The notes: generated by a model not told the origin, from the sequence alone. Positions 54,738 through 62,648 are shown, counted from the stretch's first letter. The stretch: DNA of 64,000 nucleotides from Paenibacillus sinopodophylli (GCF_005930355.1 NZ_VDBO01000007.1:1-64000), one strand, 5' to 3'. A program made the numbers and translations.

Positions 54738-55748
54738 ATGATGAAGAAAACAGCAGCGAAGCTACTTGGACTTATACTTACCAGCACCCTATTCCTCAGC
54801 GCATGCGGCAATCAAGCGAATACACCTGAGACAACAGCAGTACCGGCTGCAGAAACCAAGAAGGATGTCATCATGGTTTCAGAGGTTTTTCATAACTTGC
54901 TCTATCTACCGCTATATGTAGCGAAAGAGAAAGGCTTCCTGGAGCAAAATCGAATCGAGCTCTCCGCCATTAATGCAGCCGGCAGCGGCCCAACCGCGTT
55001 AGCATCCGTTATATCTGGCGAGTCGACCTTCTCATTCCACGGCCCTGAGCATGTAGCCTTCGCCAAAGCAAAGGGCGGCGATGCTCGCTCGCTCAGCATC
55101 TTATCAGGCAGCGCTCCAGTCTGGGCTGTCGCCAAAACGGGTTCATCCATCTCTTCACCGGAAGACTTCAAAGGCAAAACAATCGTAACCGGCTTAGCAC
55201 CAACCAGCTCGAACAGCCTTCTGCGCAAACTGTTCGCGGATCATAATATCGATCTTGAGAAGGATGTCACCATCACTGAGGTTCAGAACGGCTCTGAGCT
55301 TGGGACGCTGCTCGCAGGCAAAGCAGATATCGCTGTCGTCTATGAGCCGCAGCTCGACCAAGGCTTATTGCAAGGACTGGAAATCGTATATGACTTCACG
55401 AAGGATTACCCTGACTTTGCCTTTGCAACCTTGAATACCTCATCCAAAGTAATCAAAGAAAATCCAGATCTCGTGAAACGAATGGTAAGCTCCCTTGAGC
55501 TTGCGCTGGATTATATCCACTCCGATCCCGAAGGTACGAAGGAAGTAGCCAAAAAAGAATTTCCTAACCTCGATGCCGCGATTGTGGAAAATGCCGTTCA
55601 ACGCATGATTGACAGCAAGGTGTATCCGGAAGACGGAACACTGACGGAGACAGCTTTCCAAACCGCTATCGACATGCAGAAGTTTATCGGCAACCTTAAG
55701 ACCGATGTGAAATACGAAGACATGGTGGATACAAGTTTCATGCCATAA
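54738..55748 (+). CDS. ABC importer substrate-binding lipoprotein, SsuA/THI5-like
   Basis: A 336-residue lipoprotein with signal sequence and lipobox LSAC (Cys about 23), then an NMT1/THI5-like periplasmic-binding fold. Features: VFHNLLYLPLYVAKEKGFLEQNRIEL, GSGPTALASVISGESTFSFHGPEHVAFAKAKG and VIKENPDLVKRMVSSLELALDYI. This fold binds sulfonates, pyrimidines or other small nitrogen or sulfur compounds; the true ligand is unknown. AAAGGAG precedes tandem ATGs. Confidence 0.92.
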   Translation: MMKKTAAKLLGLILTSTLFLSACGNQANTPETTAVPAAETKKDVIMVSEVFHNLLYLPLYVAKEKGFLEQNRIELSAINAAGSGPTALASVISGESTFSFHGPEHVAFAKAKGGDARSLSILSGSAPVWAVAKTGSSISSPEDFKGKTIVTGLAPTSSNSLLRKLFADHNIDLEKDVTITEVQNGSELGTLLAGKADIAVVYEPQLDQGLLQGLEIVYDFTKDYPDFAFATLNTSSKVIKENPDLVKRMVSSLELALDYIHSDPEGTKEVAKKEFPNLDAAIVENAVQRMIDSKVYPEDGTLTETAFQTAIDMQKFIGNLKTDVKYEDMVDTSFMP

Positions 55749-55768
55749 ACGAAAGGAGTCTATGAACG

Positions 55769-55951
55769 ATGGATGCAAAGCAGCAAGAGGAATATACCGC
55801 TTTTATCACGCAGGAAAAACGGAAATATAGCTGCGGTCATGTAACGGACGAGGAAAGAACCAGCTTTGAGCAGGAGCGGCTGCTGCTGCGCTCGTTCCAT
55901 ATCCCGAGTGACATCGGACCAATCTCAGCCGCCCGAGGAGTGCTTTCATGA
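55769..55951 (+). CDS. Small protein coupled to the amidase
   Basis: A 60-residue helical, charged protein (QQEEYTAFITQEKRKYSCGHVTDEERTSFEQERLLLRSF). AAGGAG lies 10 bases before the ATG, and its end overlaps the amidase start by 4 bases. Placement recalls the small AtzG/GatC-type partners of amidases, but I see no sequence evidence for that. No family recognised. Confidence 0.6.
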   Translation: MDAKQQEEYTAFITQEKRKYSCGHVTDEERTSFEQERLLLRSFHIPSDIGPISAARGVLS

Positions 55952-57327
55952 TGATATCGACACAGCTGCATCAGCTGACACTAGCAGAGGCCGGCCATCT
56001 GATCCGAACCAAAAGCGTGTCTCCCGTTGAACTAACACAAGCGTATATTGATCGAATTCACGCGACCAATGACCGTGTACAGGCTTGGGCAACATTAACC
56101 GCTGATGCTGCGCTTGCGTCAGCTGCGGAAGCCGAACGGCAAATCTCTAGCGGACAATACAAAGGACTACTGCACGGCATCCCTTATGGTGCGAAGGATA
56201 TTATCAGTACCGCGGGCATCCGAACTGCGGCAGGCTCGCTTGTAAACAGCGATTATATACCTGAAGCGAATGCCGCCGTCATTGAACGGCTGGAGTCGGG
56301 CGGTGCGATTCTACTTGGCAAAACAACCACCACCGAATATGCGTATCAAGGCGGCGAAGCCCCAACTCGTAATCCGTGGAATCTAGCCCACACGCCAGGC
56401 GGCTCCAGCTCTGGCTCCGCTGCTGCTGTAGCAGCAGGAATGGCAGCCTTCACCTTAGGCACACAAACCTTCGGCTCTCTCATTAGGCCGGCAGCTTATA
56501 ACGGACTCACTTGCATGAAACCAACCTTCGGCCGCATTAGTCGCTACGGCGTGTTCTACGCCAGTTGGTCGCTCGACCATATTGGTGCCTTTACTCGAAC
56601 GGTTGAGGATACAGCAATTGCGCTTGAAGGACTTGCGGGGCAAGACAGCCGTGACCCCGCTTCGATTCAAGGAAGCTCACCACCATTCACCGAGGCGCTG
56701 AACAGAGATATTAGAGGTATGATTATCGGTATTCCAGATTCATTCTTTATTGCGGAGGACCCTGCCATCTCAGCAGCTGTCGAAGCGGCAATTGAGGTGC
56801 TGCGCAGCCTTGGCGTTCGTATCAAAAAGGTGAAGCTGCCCGCCTGCATCGAAGAGGCTGTAGCGGCACATCGCATGACCATGCGGGCTGAAGGCGCAGC
56901 CTTCCACATGGAGATGTATAAGACGAGAGCCGAATATTACGGACCCGCCATGCGGGAGCAGCTTGAGCTTGGATATGAGCTAAGTGCCGTTGACTATTTA
57001 CATGCACAGCGGGTACGCACCCTATTCCGCAACGAAATGATGCACCTATTCGACGAAGTAGATGTTCTGCTGACTCCCTCGACGCCGACGCTCGCATTAC
57101 CAGGCTACAAGACGGGAAGCCCGATGTTCAACGGCCCCTTAACTAATACAGGGCTTCCGGCGATGACCATTCCTATTGGCTTAGAAGCATCGCGGCAGCT
57201 TCCAATCGGTATGCAGCTAGCCGGCCCCTTAATGGGCGAGGATCGGCTGCTAGCGATCGGGCATCAATTCCAGCAAGCGACCAAGTGGCATCAATTAACC
57301 GCCACATTAGAAGAAAAGGCAAATTAA
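55948..57327 (+). CDS. Amidase (amidase signature family)
   Basis: A 459-residue amidase-signature enzyme with the Ser-cisSer-Lys triad: Lys in LHGIPYGAKDII (about 77), Ser in TPGGSSSGSAAAVAAGMAAFTLGTQTFGSLIRPAAYNGLTCMKPTFG. The cis-Ser lies in GGSSSGS, and the nucleophile is in the FGS segment, where GatA has TGGS. The Gly-to-Phe change in TQTFGS next to the nucleophile could alter substrate choice. It probably hydrolyses an amide or ureide taken up by the ABC importer. GatB and GatC are absent, so it is not the tRNA amidotransferase. Confidence 0.9.
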   Translation: MMISTQLHQLTLAEAGHLIRTKSVSPVELTQAYIDRIHATNDRVQAWATLTADAALASAAEAERQISSGQYKGLLHGIPYGAKDIISTAGIRTAAGSLVNSDYIPEANAAVIERLESGGAILLGKTTTTEYAYQGGEAPTRNPWNLAHTPGGSSSGSAAAVAAGMAAFTLGTQTFGSLIRPAAYNGLTCMKPTFGRISRYGVFYASWSLDHIGAFTRTVEDTAIALEGLAGQDSRDPASIQGSSPPFTEALNRDIRGMIIGIPDSFFIAEDPAISAAVEAAIEVLRSLGVRIKKVKLPACIEEAVAAHRMTMRAEGAAFHMEMYKTRAEYYGPAMREQLELGYELSAVDYLHAQRVRTLFRNEMMHLFDEVDVLLTPSTPTLALPGYKTGSPMFNGPLTNTGLPAMTIPIGLEASRQLPIGMQLAGPLMGEDRLLAIGHQFQQATKWHQLTATLEEKAN

Positions 57328-57333
57328 CAGATT

Positions 57334-57362
57334 AGGCAGCTCACTTAGATGCAGAGCTGCCT
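57334..57362 (+). promoter_or_regulatory. Intercistronic hairpin between amidase and ridA
   Basis: AGGCAGCTC (57334-57342) pairs perfectly with GAGCTGCCT (57354-57362). No U-run follows, so it more likely stabilises or uncouples the upstream message than terminates it. Confidence 0.5.
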
Positions 57363-57388
57363 AGCTGAACAGAAAGTAGGGAATAACG

Positions 57389-57775
57389 ATGACAACGATT
57401 ATAACATCCGAGCTGGCGCCTAAGTTCCCCCTCCCCTTCTCACATGCCGTACGAGCAGGAGATTTCGTATATGTAGCAGGGCAGGTCGGTGTAGATCCGC
57501 AGACACTAGAGCCAATTGGCGGGATTCGTGAGCAAACAGCACAGTGCATTCGCAATATCGAGGTGATTCTGAAGGAGGCAGGCTTGTCGCTTGAGCATAT
57601 CGTCAAAGTGACGACGCATCTTAGCCGCACAGAGGATCAAGCTGCTTATAACGAGGTGTACGCAGAGCTGATTACAGCTCCTTATCCAGCACGGATCACC
57701 GTATTCAGCGGACTTGGGCCGTATCTTATCGAAATCGAAGTTATGGCTTACGCACCTTCCAAGCGTGGAGAATAG
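57389..57775 (+). CDS. RidA/YjgF family protein
   Basis: A 128-residue trimeric chorismate-mutase-like protein: FPLPFSHAVRAGDFVYVAGQVGVDP, TAQCIRNIEVILKEAGLSLEHIVKVTTHL, FSGLGPYLIEIEVMAYAP. RidA hydrolyses reactive enamine/imines; homologues in catabolic operons hydrolyse specific intermediates. The usual catalytic Arg (in P-A-R-x-T) is present in PYPARITVFSG. Last gene of the amidase cluster, pointing to an imine or aminoacrylate-like intermediate. Confidence 0.92.
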   Translation: MTTIITSELAPKFPLPFSHAVRAGDFVYVAGQVGVDPQTLEPIGGIREQTAQCIRNIEVILKEAGLSLEHIVKVTTHLSRTEDQAAYNEVYAELITAPYPARITVFSGLGPYLIEIEVMAYAPSKRGE

Positions 57776-57790
57776 TTGAACGGAATTGAG

Positions 57791-57861
57791 GAGAAAGCCT
57801 AGATAAAGGTAGGTTCAACCTCCAAAGAGAGAGCCTAAATGGGAGATAGGCCGAACCTCCA
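57791..57861. repeat. Imperfect tandem repeat of ~35 bp
   Basis: Two units at 57791-57824 and 57827-57861 share GAGARAGCCTARAT at one end and GAACCTCCA or CAACCTCCA at the other. They lie 15 bases past the RidA stop and are not preceded by a clear terminator. Confidence 0.5.
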
Positions 57862-57949
57862 CTTGTAACGGGCATGAGCGCAGCTTAGAGGCTGATAAAC
57901 GAAAAGTTGGTTGGCTAATGGACAAAATGAATGCTTACAACCCTCTATC

Positions 57950-58048
57950 TGCTCATTTTATCGGCTAACCTTCTTCTAAGTAGCTATGATGTCCGTTAAA
58001 AGTACAAAATGCTCACTTTTACCGTCTAACCCTCCATTATGTCCGTTA
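57950..58048. repeat. Two units of a TAACGGACAT repeat
   Basis: Minus-strand direct repeats pattern as TAACGGACAT, variable spacer, GGTTAG-x-CG-x-TAAAA-x-TGAGCA, at 58010-58048 and 57950-57998. A partial inverted copy (CTAATGGACAAAATGA) lies at about 57915. No coding function. Together with the neighbouring repeats they fill 57776-58304, which has no gene. Confidence 0.5.
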
Positions 58049-58206
58049 GGGAACCTGTCCTTCCGACTAGCCAAACGAGCCAGCCTTTCACATATAAAGC
58101 TTGTACACCAGTCACAGAAATAACTCCTGCCAATGACAAGCTAATCTTAGATTTCAGACTAAGATCTCTTTATTAGCGGGAGCCATTCCTTCGATATCGG
58201 GATAGC

Positions 58207-58299
58207 TATATAAGTTCAACTCCTGTTTTTGGACTGGAATCCGCCGTGTGAATAGTTCTTCCGATCGCTGTTGTTTCTTTCTTTGAACTTATATAGCAA
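58207..58299. repeat. 15-bp terminal inverted repeats enclosing 63 bp
   Basis: GCTATATAAGTTCAA (58207-58221) and TTGAACTTATATAGC (58285-58299) are exact inverted repeats. The 63 bases between have no coding frame. The size and ends suit a miniature inverted-repeat element, or a large hairpin at the 3' end of the DUF4177 gene. No target-site duplication is evident. Confidence 0.6.
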
Positions 58300-58304
58300 G
58301 CTTA

Positions 58305-58493
58305 CTAAGCTTTCACTTCCCGCTCAAAAATAATTTCATAGTTGGCAGGCTTACCGTGACCGTTATAATGCGTCGGCAGCACCTGCACCAACCTCCAGCC
58401 CTCTGCCGCATGCTGGTCTATGGTATCCCGATGCGTGGCAGACGAGAAAAACCCGCCCAAATTCGTTTCTACGTACTTATATTCGTAGCTCAC
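58305..58493 (-). CDS. DUF4177 family protein
   Basis: A small protein of about 62 residues: SYEYKYVETNLGGFFSSATHRDTIDQHAAEGWRLVQVLP, ending YEIIFERE. This is the DUF4177 pattern (YEYK-x-V ... E-G-W-x-L-V ... IFER). Function is unknown. The GTG at 58493 is chosen since GGAGAGGGAG lies upstream and it begins exactly at the domain; longer in-frame starts exist. Confidence 0.8.
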   Translation of the reverse strand: MSYEYKYVETNLGGFFSSATHRDTIDQHAAEGWRLVQVLPTHYNGHGKPANYEIIFEREVKA

Positions 58494-58602
58494 ACTATTC
58501 ACTCCCTCTCCGAAATGTAATCCTTCCGTTACGTATACTCCCTGCCGCTTCACTTCCTTGAGTGGTCTATTCCACTCTCAGCATTTCCTTACCACTTCCC
58601 TA

Positions 58603-58638
58603 TATAAAAGATAAAAGTACTATAAAAGATAGAACTAC
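58603..58638. repeat. Tandem 18-mer
   Basis: TATAAAAGATAAAAGTAC (58603-58620) and TATAAAAGATAGAACTAC (58621-58638) are adjacent direct repeats with two differences. They lie about 75 bases before a membrane protein gene and may be an operator. Confidence 0.5.
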
Positions 58639-58710
58639 TGCCCTCCCGAAGGCGTGCGTTATGATGGAAGAGCAAAAACCGTCAACACAGAATAGGGAGG
58701 ACTGATCGTT

Positions 58711-59166
58711 GTGAAGCAAAAGCTGTTTTATATCTTAGTTGCTGTAACGAGCTACTTGGCAGGGGTGCTTGCCTATCTAAGTTGTCTAGGCAGTGTTTAC
58801 AATGAATGGCTCGGCAACGATGCCAGCATGCTAGTTCACTGGACACTCCCCTCTTATCTCTTTCTAATTCTGCCCTTCTACACGATAACTTTCCGTTGGC
58901 GGAAGCCCGCCATCCTACTTCGCATCACTATGCTTGTTGGACTAAGCATGACAGCCTCTGTTTCTGTATGTTTCATGTCTGGCTTCGGCATATGGCGGAT
59001 CAGAGATCTGTTCATACCTGAAGTTATGTTGTTCATGCTGTTATTCGCAAGCTCAGCTGCCGTTTTCACGATAGGTTCTCTGATCACGATCCGGAATAAA
59101 GAGTATTACCCCTTCATCCTTGCATCCACAATCATCTTCTTCATCCTCTATCGGATCATATTCTAA
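58711..59166 (+). CDS. Four-helix membrane protein of unknown function
   Basis: A 151-residue protein with about four membrane helices (FYILVAVTSYLAGVLAYLSC, LPSYLFLILPFYTITF, ITMLVGLSMTASVSVCFM, VMLFMLLFASSAAVFTIGSLITI) and a fifth short one at the end. The start is GTG after GGGAGGAC. No family recognised. Confidence 0.6.
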   Translation: MKQKLFYILVAVTSYLAGVLAYLSCLGSVYNEWLGNDASMLVHWTLPSYLFLILPFYTITFRWRKPAILLRITMLVGLSMTASVSVCFMSGFGIWRIRDLFIPEVMLFMLLFASSAAVFTIGSLITIRNKEYYPFILASTIIFFILYRIIF

Positions 59167-59274
59167 CGGCAGAAATATGGTCCGCAGCAGCACTCATGGG
59201 TCTTCACATACGTCCACGCGAAGTGTTGATCCACAACGCAACCATTTTGCTCGTCTTCGAGCAATGATGCCGCT

Positions 59275-60051
59275 TCACTCTTTTATGTTATGACGATCAT
59301 AGGGAGGGCTATCCCCTTCGCTGCTATAAAAAGTCATCGAATCACGCTCTACTTGATAAGAAAAATGCCGTGAGTTTATGATCTTCCCTTTCCTCCACGT
59401 TTCACTAAATGTAACGATGTAGCGGTTTTCATCCAGCGGGCCCGCACTGGTTTCCCTTACTACCCGGTAGCTGTCAATGGTTCCATGCCAGATTCCGATA
59501 TGATCAGGAAAAACTTGAATGTCCGTCCCTCCCCCTTGAACAACAAATGCCACCGCCTCTTCCATTGTAAAAGACGGATCTGACGGAGCCTTTTCATAGA
59601 GCGCTGCCCAAGCTACCGCGTACAGTACCACAGGAAGCAACAGAATAAAAGCGACTCTCTTCTGTTTCAGCATCCTTGCTTCCAGCCACCAATCCAGCAC
59701 TCCATATGCTAATGCGATAAGCATACCAATTAATAAGAATATCCAGCTTTTGATGACCACGCCCAATCCCATCCCCCAAAAAGCGTGTAGCCCTATTCCG
59801 AGCCAGACCTGCCTCGAAAACCATTTACAGCGAGCCCATTCGATTGCTAAAGATACCGCATTACCGTATATGAAAATAATAGCGCCTATATACATGTTGT
59901 AAAAATAGATATTATAGAAAATATCGTTCCAAACAAGATGCGAAGCTATCGAGTAGTCGCTCCGTGGCAAATCAGACAACGAAAAAAGAATAGAAGTCGA
60001 AGTCGTTACCACAAAGGTCGTCAGTAGTTTTCTTATCATTAAATCTGTCAT
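59275..60051 (-). CDS. Membrane protein of unknown function with soluble C-terminal part
   Basis: About 258 residues. Helices span roughly residues 5-150 (TTFVVTTSTSILFSL, IYFYNMYIGAIIFIYGNAVSLAI, WGMGLGVVIKSWIFLLIGMLIALAYGVLDWWL, VAFILLLPVVLYAVAWAAL). The C-terminal ~95 residues form a beta-rich domain (TDIQVFPDHIGIWHGTIDSYRVVRE ... ISRHFSYQVERDSMTFY-like). The start is uncertain; the ATG at 60051 follows GGGAAGCGAC, and one 27 bases earlier is possible. No family recognised. Confidence 0.6.
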   Translation of the reverse strand: MTDLMIRKLLTTFVVTTSTSILFSLSDLPRSDYSIASHLVWNDIFYNIYFYNMYIGAIIFIYGNAVSLAIEWARCKWFSRQVWLGIGLHAFWGMGLGVVIKSWIFLLIGMLIALAYGVLDWWLEARMLKQKRVAFILLLPVVLYAVAWAALYEKAPSDPSFTMEEAVAFVVQGGGTDIQVFPDHIGIWHGTIDSYRVVRETSAGPLDENRYIVTFSETWRKGKIINSRHFSYQVERDSMTFYSSEGDSPPYDRHNIKE

Positions 60052-60152
60052 GTCGCTTCCCACATTATCCCGCTCCATCCTTAGCCATTAATGGCTATGC
60101 ATCCATCATAACGATGGCAGCGATTGAACAACAGTTCTAACTTTCATAGAAC

Positions 60153-60410
60153 CTAATGCTTAGGCTCGCTGCGCTGCTTCTTTTGAGCCATTCGAATGAA
60201 GGAGCACAGATAAAGAAGGAGCACCACTCCAAACAGGCTCCAGATACTCGGAAATGCTGCAAGAGCCAAATAAATACCAAAAGGAAGTGACCATATAAGA
60301 GTAATCAACATAGGGAGCCTCCGCCATACGATAGCAGACACAAGCGCAAGATATGCCGGCAAAATCAGCATTAGCACGATCATAATATACGTCCCCGCAT
60401 CCGGCTGCAA
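60153..60410 (-). CDS. Small membrane protein
   Basis: An 85-residue protein with two or three helices (TYIMIVLMLILPAYLALVSAIVW, PMLITLIWSLPFGIYLALAAF, WSLFGVVLLLYLCSFI) and a basic tail. No strong ribosome site is seen, so the start is uncertain. It lies about 100 bases upstream of, and in line with, the preceding membrane protein gene. No family recognised. Confidence 0.55.
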   Translation of the reverse strand: MQPDAGTYIMIVLMLILPAYLALVSAIVWRRLPMLITLIWSLPFGIYLALAAFPSIWSLFGVVLLLYLCSFIRMAQKKQRSEPKH

Positions 60411-60599
60411 TTAAGAATAAGGATTCTCGAGTAAAAACAGACTACCCATAACGATGCTGCCCACTGACGCACCTACACCTACCCATTCCACTTTCATGCG
60501 ATTGCCCCTCTCTTCTATCGATCTGATATGCATATCCAAACATAAAAATTGTGCCAAAACTACAAATATGAATGCTAAATCGCACAAATTCTGTCATGT

Positions 60600-60936
60600 T
60601 TACTGCAGTAAGTTAAATGGAAGGGAATCGTATCGCTTAAAGATCTCCGTAGAACGGGTCTTCTTATCCTTCAGCCAAACGTAGCGATATGTAATGTGGT
60701 GATATTCGCAATGGTCGATTACCTTTATTTTCGCAAAATCCAGTGTTGTATTGCCATTCACAAGCACATGCACTATATGAATCCCGCCCAGCTTGTAATC
60801 AAGGATTGAGATAGAATACCTTTATACCTGCACCCATTCCGCCTCGCATTTCATTATGCATATAATTGTATTGATCATCGTTAATTTCATACTTATGATC
60901 ACCCTCGGCTTCACTTGTAAGTACGAAAAAGGAGCA
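60600..60936 (-). pseudogene. Decayed gene of unknown family
   Basis: Two minus-strand segments in different frames both read like protein. The first (about 60936-60799) gives EGDHKYEINDDQYNYMHNEM, then RGGMGAGIKVFYLNP and a stop. The second (about 60815-60600) gives LDYKLGGIHIVHVLVNGNTT, then KVIDHCEYHHITYRYVWLKD, ending FNLLQ with a stop. The first has no start codon, and the second only a weak GTG at 60773. A frameshift near 60800 in one former gene explains this best. The remaining sequence of 60411-60599 shows nothing coding. Confidence 0.45.
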
Positions 60937-60950
60937 GCCGCAGCTGCTCC
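60926..60950 (-). terminator. Terminator downstream of the cytochrome c gene
   Basis: GGAGCAGC (60931-60938) pairs perfectly with GCTGCTCC (60943-60950), loop CGCA. The minus strand ends in TTTTTCG. Confidence 0.9.
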
Positions 60951-60957
60951 TCTCTCG

Positions 60958-61047
60958 AAATATAAGAATTTATACGTTTGTTCGCTTATAAAGGGCTTAT
61001 ATTTGACCGTCAAAGCGACTTCAGCGTCTTAAAGGAAGCCAAAGTCG
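60958..61047 (-). repeat. ~90-bp structured dispersed element, copy 2
   Basis: The minus strand of this block matches 34786-34874 at about 89% by hand. It keeps both hairpins: the first with paired changes (C-G becomes U-G at one place), the second with identical AAATATAAG/CTTATATTT outer arms. It lies between the stop of the cytochrome c gene and its terminator, so it is transcribed as that gene's 3' untranslated region. Confidence 0.82.
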
Positions 61048-61064
61048 TTTTTGCTTGTTCGTAC

Positions 61065-61430
61065 TTATTTGTGTCCAGCCAGCCAATTGGCTAGTACAGC
61101 GATTTCTTCGTCCTTCAGCTGTCCTTTATAAGCAGGCATTCCGTTTCCGCCGTTGCTTATTTGAGCGGAGATCTGATCTACGGACAATTCTGCTCCGACA
61201 TTCTGCAAGTTCGGGCCTACACCGCCGGCTAAGTCTACTGCATGGCAGCTCACACAGTTTTTCCCGTACAACGACTCCGCTTCAGCCGTGTTCACTGTAG
61301 TACTGCCATTGTTCTCTGCAGGCGTTTCGTCTTTTGCTCCATTATTCGTTTTATTACCGCCGCAAGCAGAAAGACTAATTAGCAGTATCAAAGCGATAAG
61401 GGTTAGAAAACTTTTGCTTCTATAGCTCAT
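61065..61430 (-). CDS. cccB: Cytochrome c-551-type lipoprotein
   Basis: A 121-residue membrane-anchored cytochrome. The signal sequence ends in the lipobox LSAC (Cys about 23), an Asn/Thr/Glu-rich spacer follows, and the haem site is YGKNCVSCHAVDLAGGVGPNL (CxxCH). The axial Met lies in NGGNGMPAYKGQL. It shuttles electrons to a terminal oxidase on the outer membrane face, as CccB does in Bacillus. AGGAGG precedes the ATG at 61430. Confidence 0.92.
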   Translation of the reverse strand: MSYRSKSFLTLIALILLISLSACGGNKTNNGAKDETPAENNGSTTVNTAEAESLYGKNCVSCHAVDLAGGVGPNLQNVGAELSVDQISAQISNGGNGMPAYKGQLKDEEIAVLANWLAGHK

Positions 61431-61609
61431 TATTTTTCCTCCTAGTATAGGGAGATTTATCATTAAGTTCCCCTAAATCCTGTGGCGTATGCAGAACAAC
61501 CCAAACATTTTCATAAAAGGAAAGACCACGCATAACAGCAGGGCAAGTGGTTATCATAAAGAAATGTCATGGCAGATAAGAAAAAAAGGTTGTGCTGCGA
61601 GGTGATTCA

Positions 61610-62341
61610 GTGGATTTGCAAGGAGATCTGATTAACCATTTGACGGAGCTGCGAAAGCGGATAATTATCGTAATCGCTTGTTTTTTCGTTGCAATGAGCG
61701 GTGGTCTGTACGTTGCACCAACAATTCTACGTTACATTAAGTCTGGCTTGACAGCCAAATCCGTGGAATGGAATGTTTTCTCGTTCACGGACGGCCTGTT
61801 CATCTACTTGCGCTGCGCGTTCCTATTCGCGATTCTGTTCACGCTGCCTGTGCTGCTCTACCATACTTGGGCGTTCGTACGACCTGGATTGACGGAGACG
61901 GAAGCCAAAGGCACGCTCGCTTACGTACCCGTATCGTTTCTGCTGTTTCTAATCGGCGTATCATTCAGCTACTTTCTCGTGTTTCCGATGATGCTCGAAT
62001 TCATGATTGAAATGAATCACAACGTAGGCGCTGTGGAGACGTATGGCATTGATCGCTACTTCTCCTTTCTATTCAGTGTCGTATTTCCGCTTGGCATCGC
62101 CTTCGAAATGCCGCTCGTGATCCTATTTCTAACTAAAATCGGGTTGCTTACACCGGAGCGGCTGAACGGTTCGCGCAAATACGCCTATGTCGGCCTGGCA
62201 GTCGTCGGAGCATCCATATCTCCGCCGGACTTTGTTTCCCACCTATCGGTAACTGTGCCGCTGCTTCTCCTTTTTGAGATCAGTGTACTTGTGACGAGGA
62301 GGTTTGCGAGGCGCGTTGCCACTGCCCCATCCCCTACTTGA
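61610..62341 (+). CDS. tatC: Sec-independent (Tat) translocase subunit TatC
   Basis: A 243-residue protein with six membrane helices. It begins with the TatC signature LINHLTELRKRIIIVIACFFVAM and contains the conserved FSFTDGLFIYLRCAFLFAILFTLPVLLYHTWAFVRPGLTE and a Glu/Pro region (FAIL..FP..FE-type) near FSVVFPLGIAFEMPLVI. It recognises twin-arginine signals. The GTG at 61610 follows GAGGTGATTCA. It is followed by tatA, 20 bases later. Confidence 0.93.
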   Translation: MDLQGDLINHLTELRKRIIIVIACFFVAMSGGLYVAPTILRYIKSGLTAKSVEWNVFSFTDGLFIYLRCAFLFAILFTLPVLLYHTWAFVRPGLTETEAKGTLAYVPVSFLLFLIGVSFSYFLVFPMMLEFMIEMNHNVGAVETYGIDRYFSFLFSVVFPLGIAFEMPLVILFLTKIGLLTPERLNGSRKYAYVGLAVVGASISPPDFVSHLSVTVPLLLLFEISVLVTRRFARRVATAPSPT

Positions 62342-62361
62342 ATCTAAAAGGAGAAATTCAA

Positions 62362-62565
62362 ATGTTAAACAATATTGGCGTTTCTGGGCTTGTCATTATT
62401 CTGCTGATCGCGCTTATCGTATTCGGGCCGGCTAAACTCCCGCTTCTCGGCCGGGCATTCGGCGACACACTGCGCGAATTCCGCAGCTCAACGCGCGGAA
62501 TCGTAGACGATGAGCAAAGCCCGCCGCCTTCCGACAAGAAGGATGACCTACAGAAGCTGCTGTAA
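62362..62565 (+). CDS. tatA: Sec-independent (Tat) translocase subunit TatA
   Basis: A 67-residue pore subunit: one membrane helix with GVSGLVIILLIALIVFGPAKLP, the FGPxKLP hinge and an amphipathic helix LLGRAFGDTLREFRSS. An acidic tail follows. AAAGGAG precedes the ATG at 62362. With tatC it makes a minimal TatAC translocase. The convergent GMC oxidoreductase gene downstream is a possible substrate, inferred from position only. Confidence 0.93.
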   Translation: MLNNIGVSGLVIILLIALIVFGPAKLPLLGRAFGDTLREFRSSTRGIVDDEQSPPPSDKKDDLQKLL

Positions 62566-62583
62566 GCCATCCCCCATCAAGCC

Positions 62584-62624
62584 AAGAAGGCCGTTCCCTA
62601 AGCAATGGGAACGGCCTTCTTTCG
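62584..62624. terminator. Bidirectional terminator
   Basis: AAGAAGGCCGTTCCC (62584-62598) pairs perfectly with GGGAACGGCCTTCTT (62607-62621). TTCGTTTT follows on the plus strand. Confidence 0.92.
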
Positions 62625-62648
62625 TTTTGGAACAAAATGTGGCTCCAC

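Noticed and set aside
60822-61013. 63-residue minus-strand frame with AAAAAPFS segment
   Set aside because: It reads through the terminator hairpin and the 90-bp repeat; the parallel frame has better protein-like composition.
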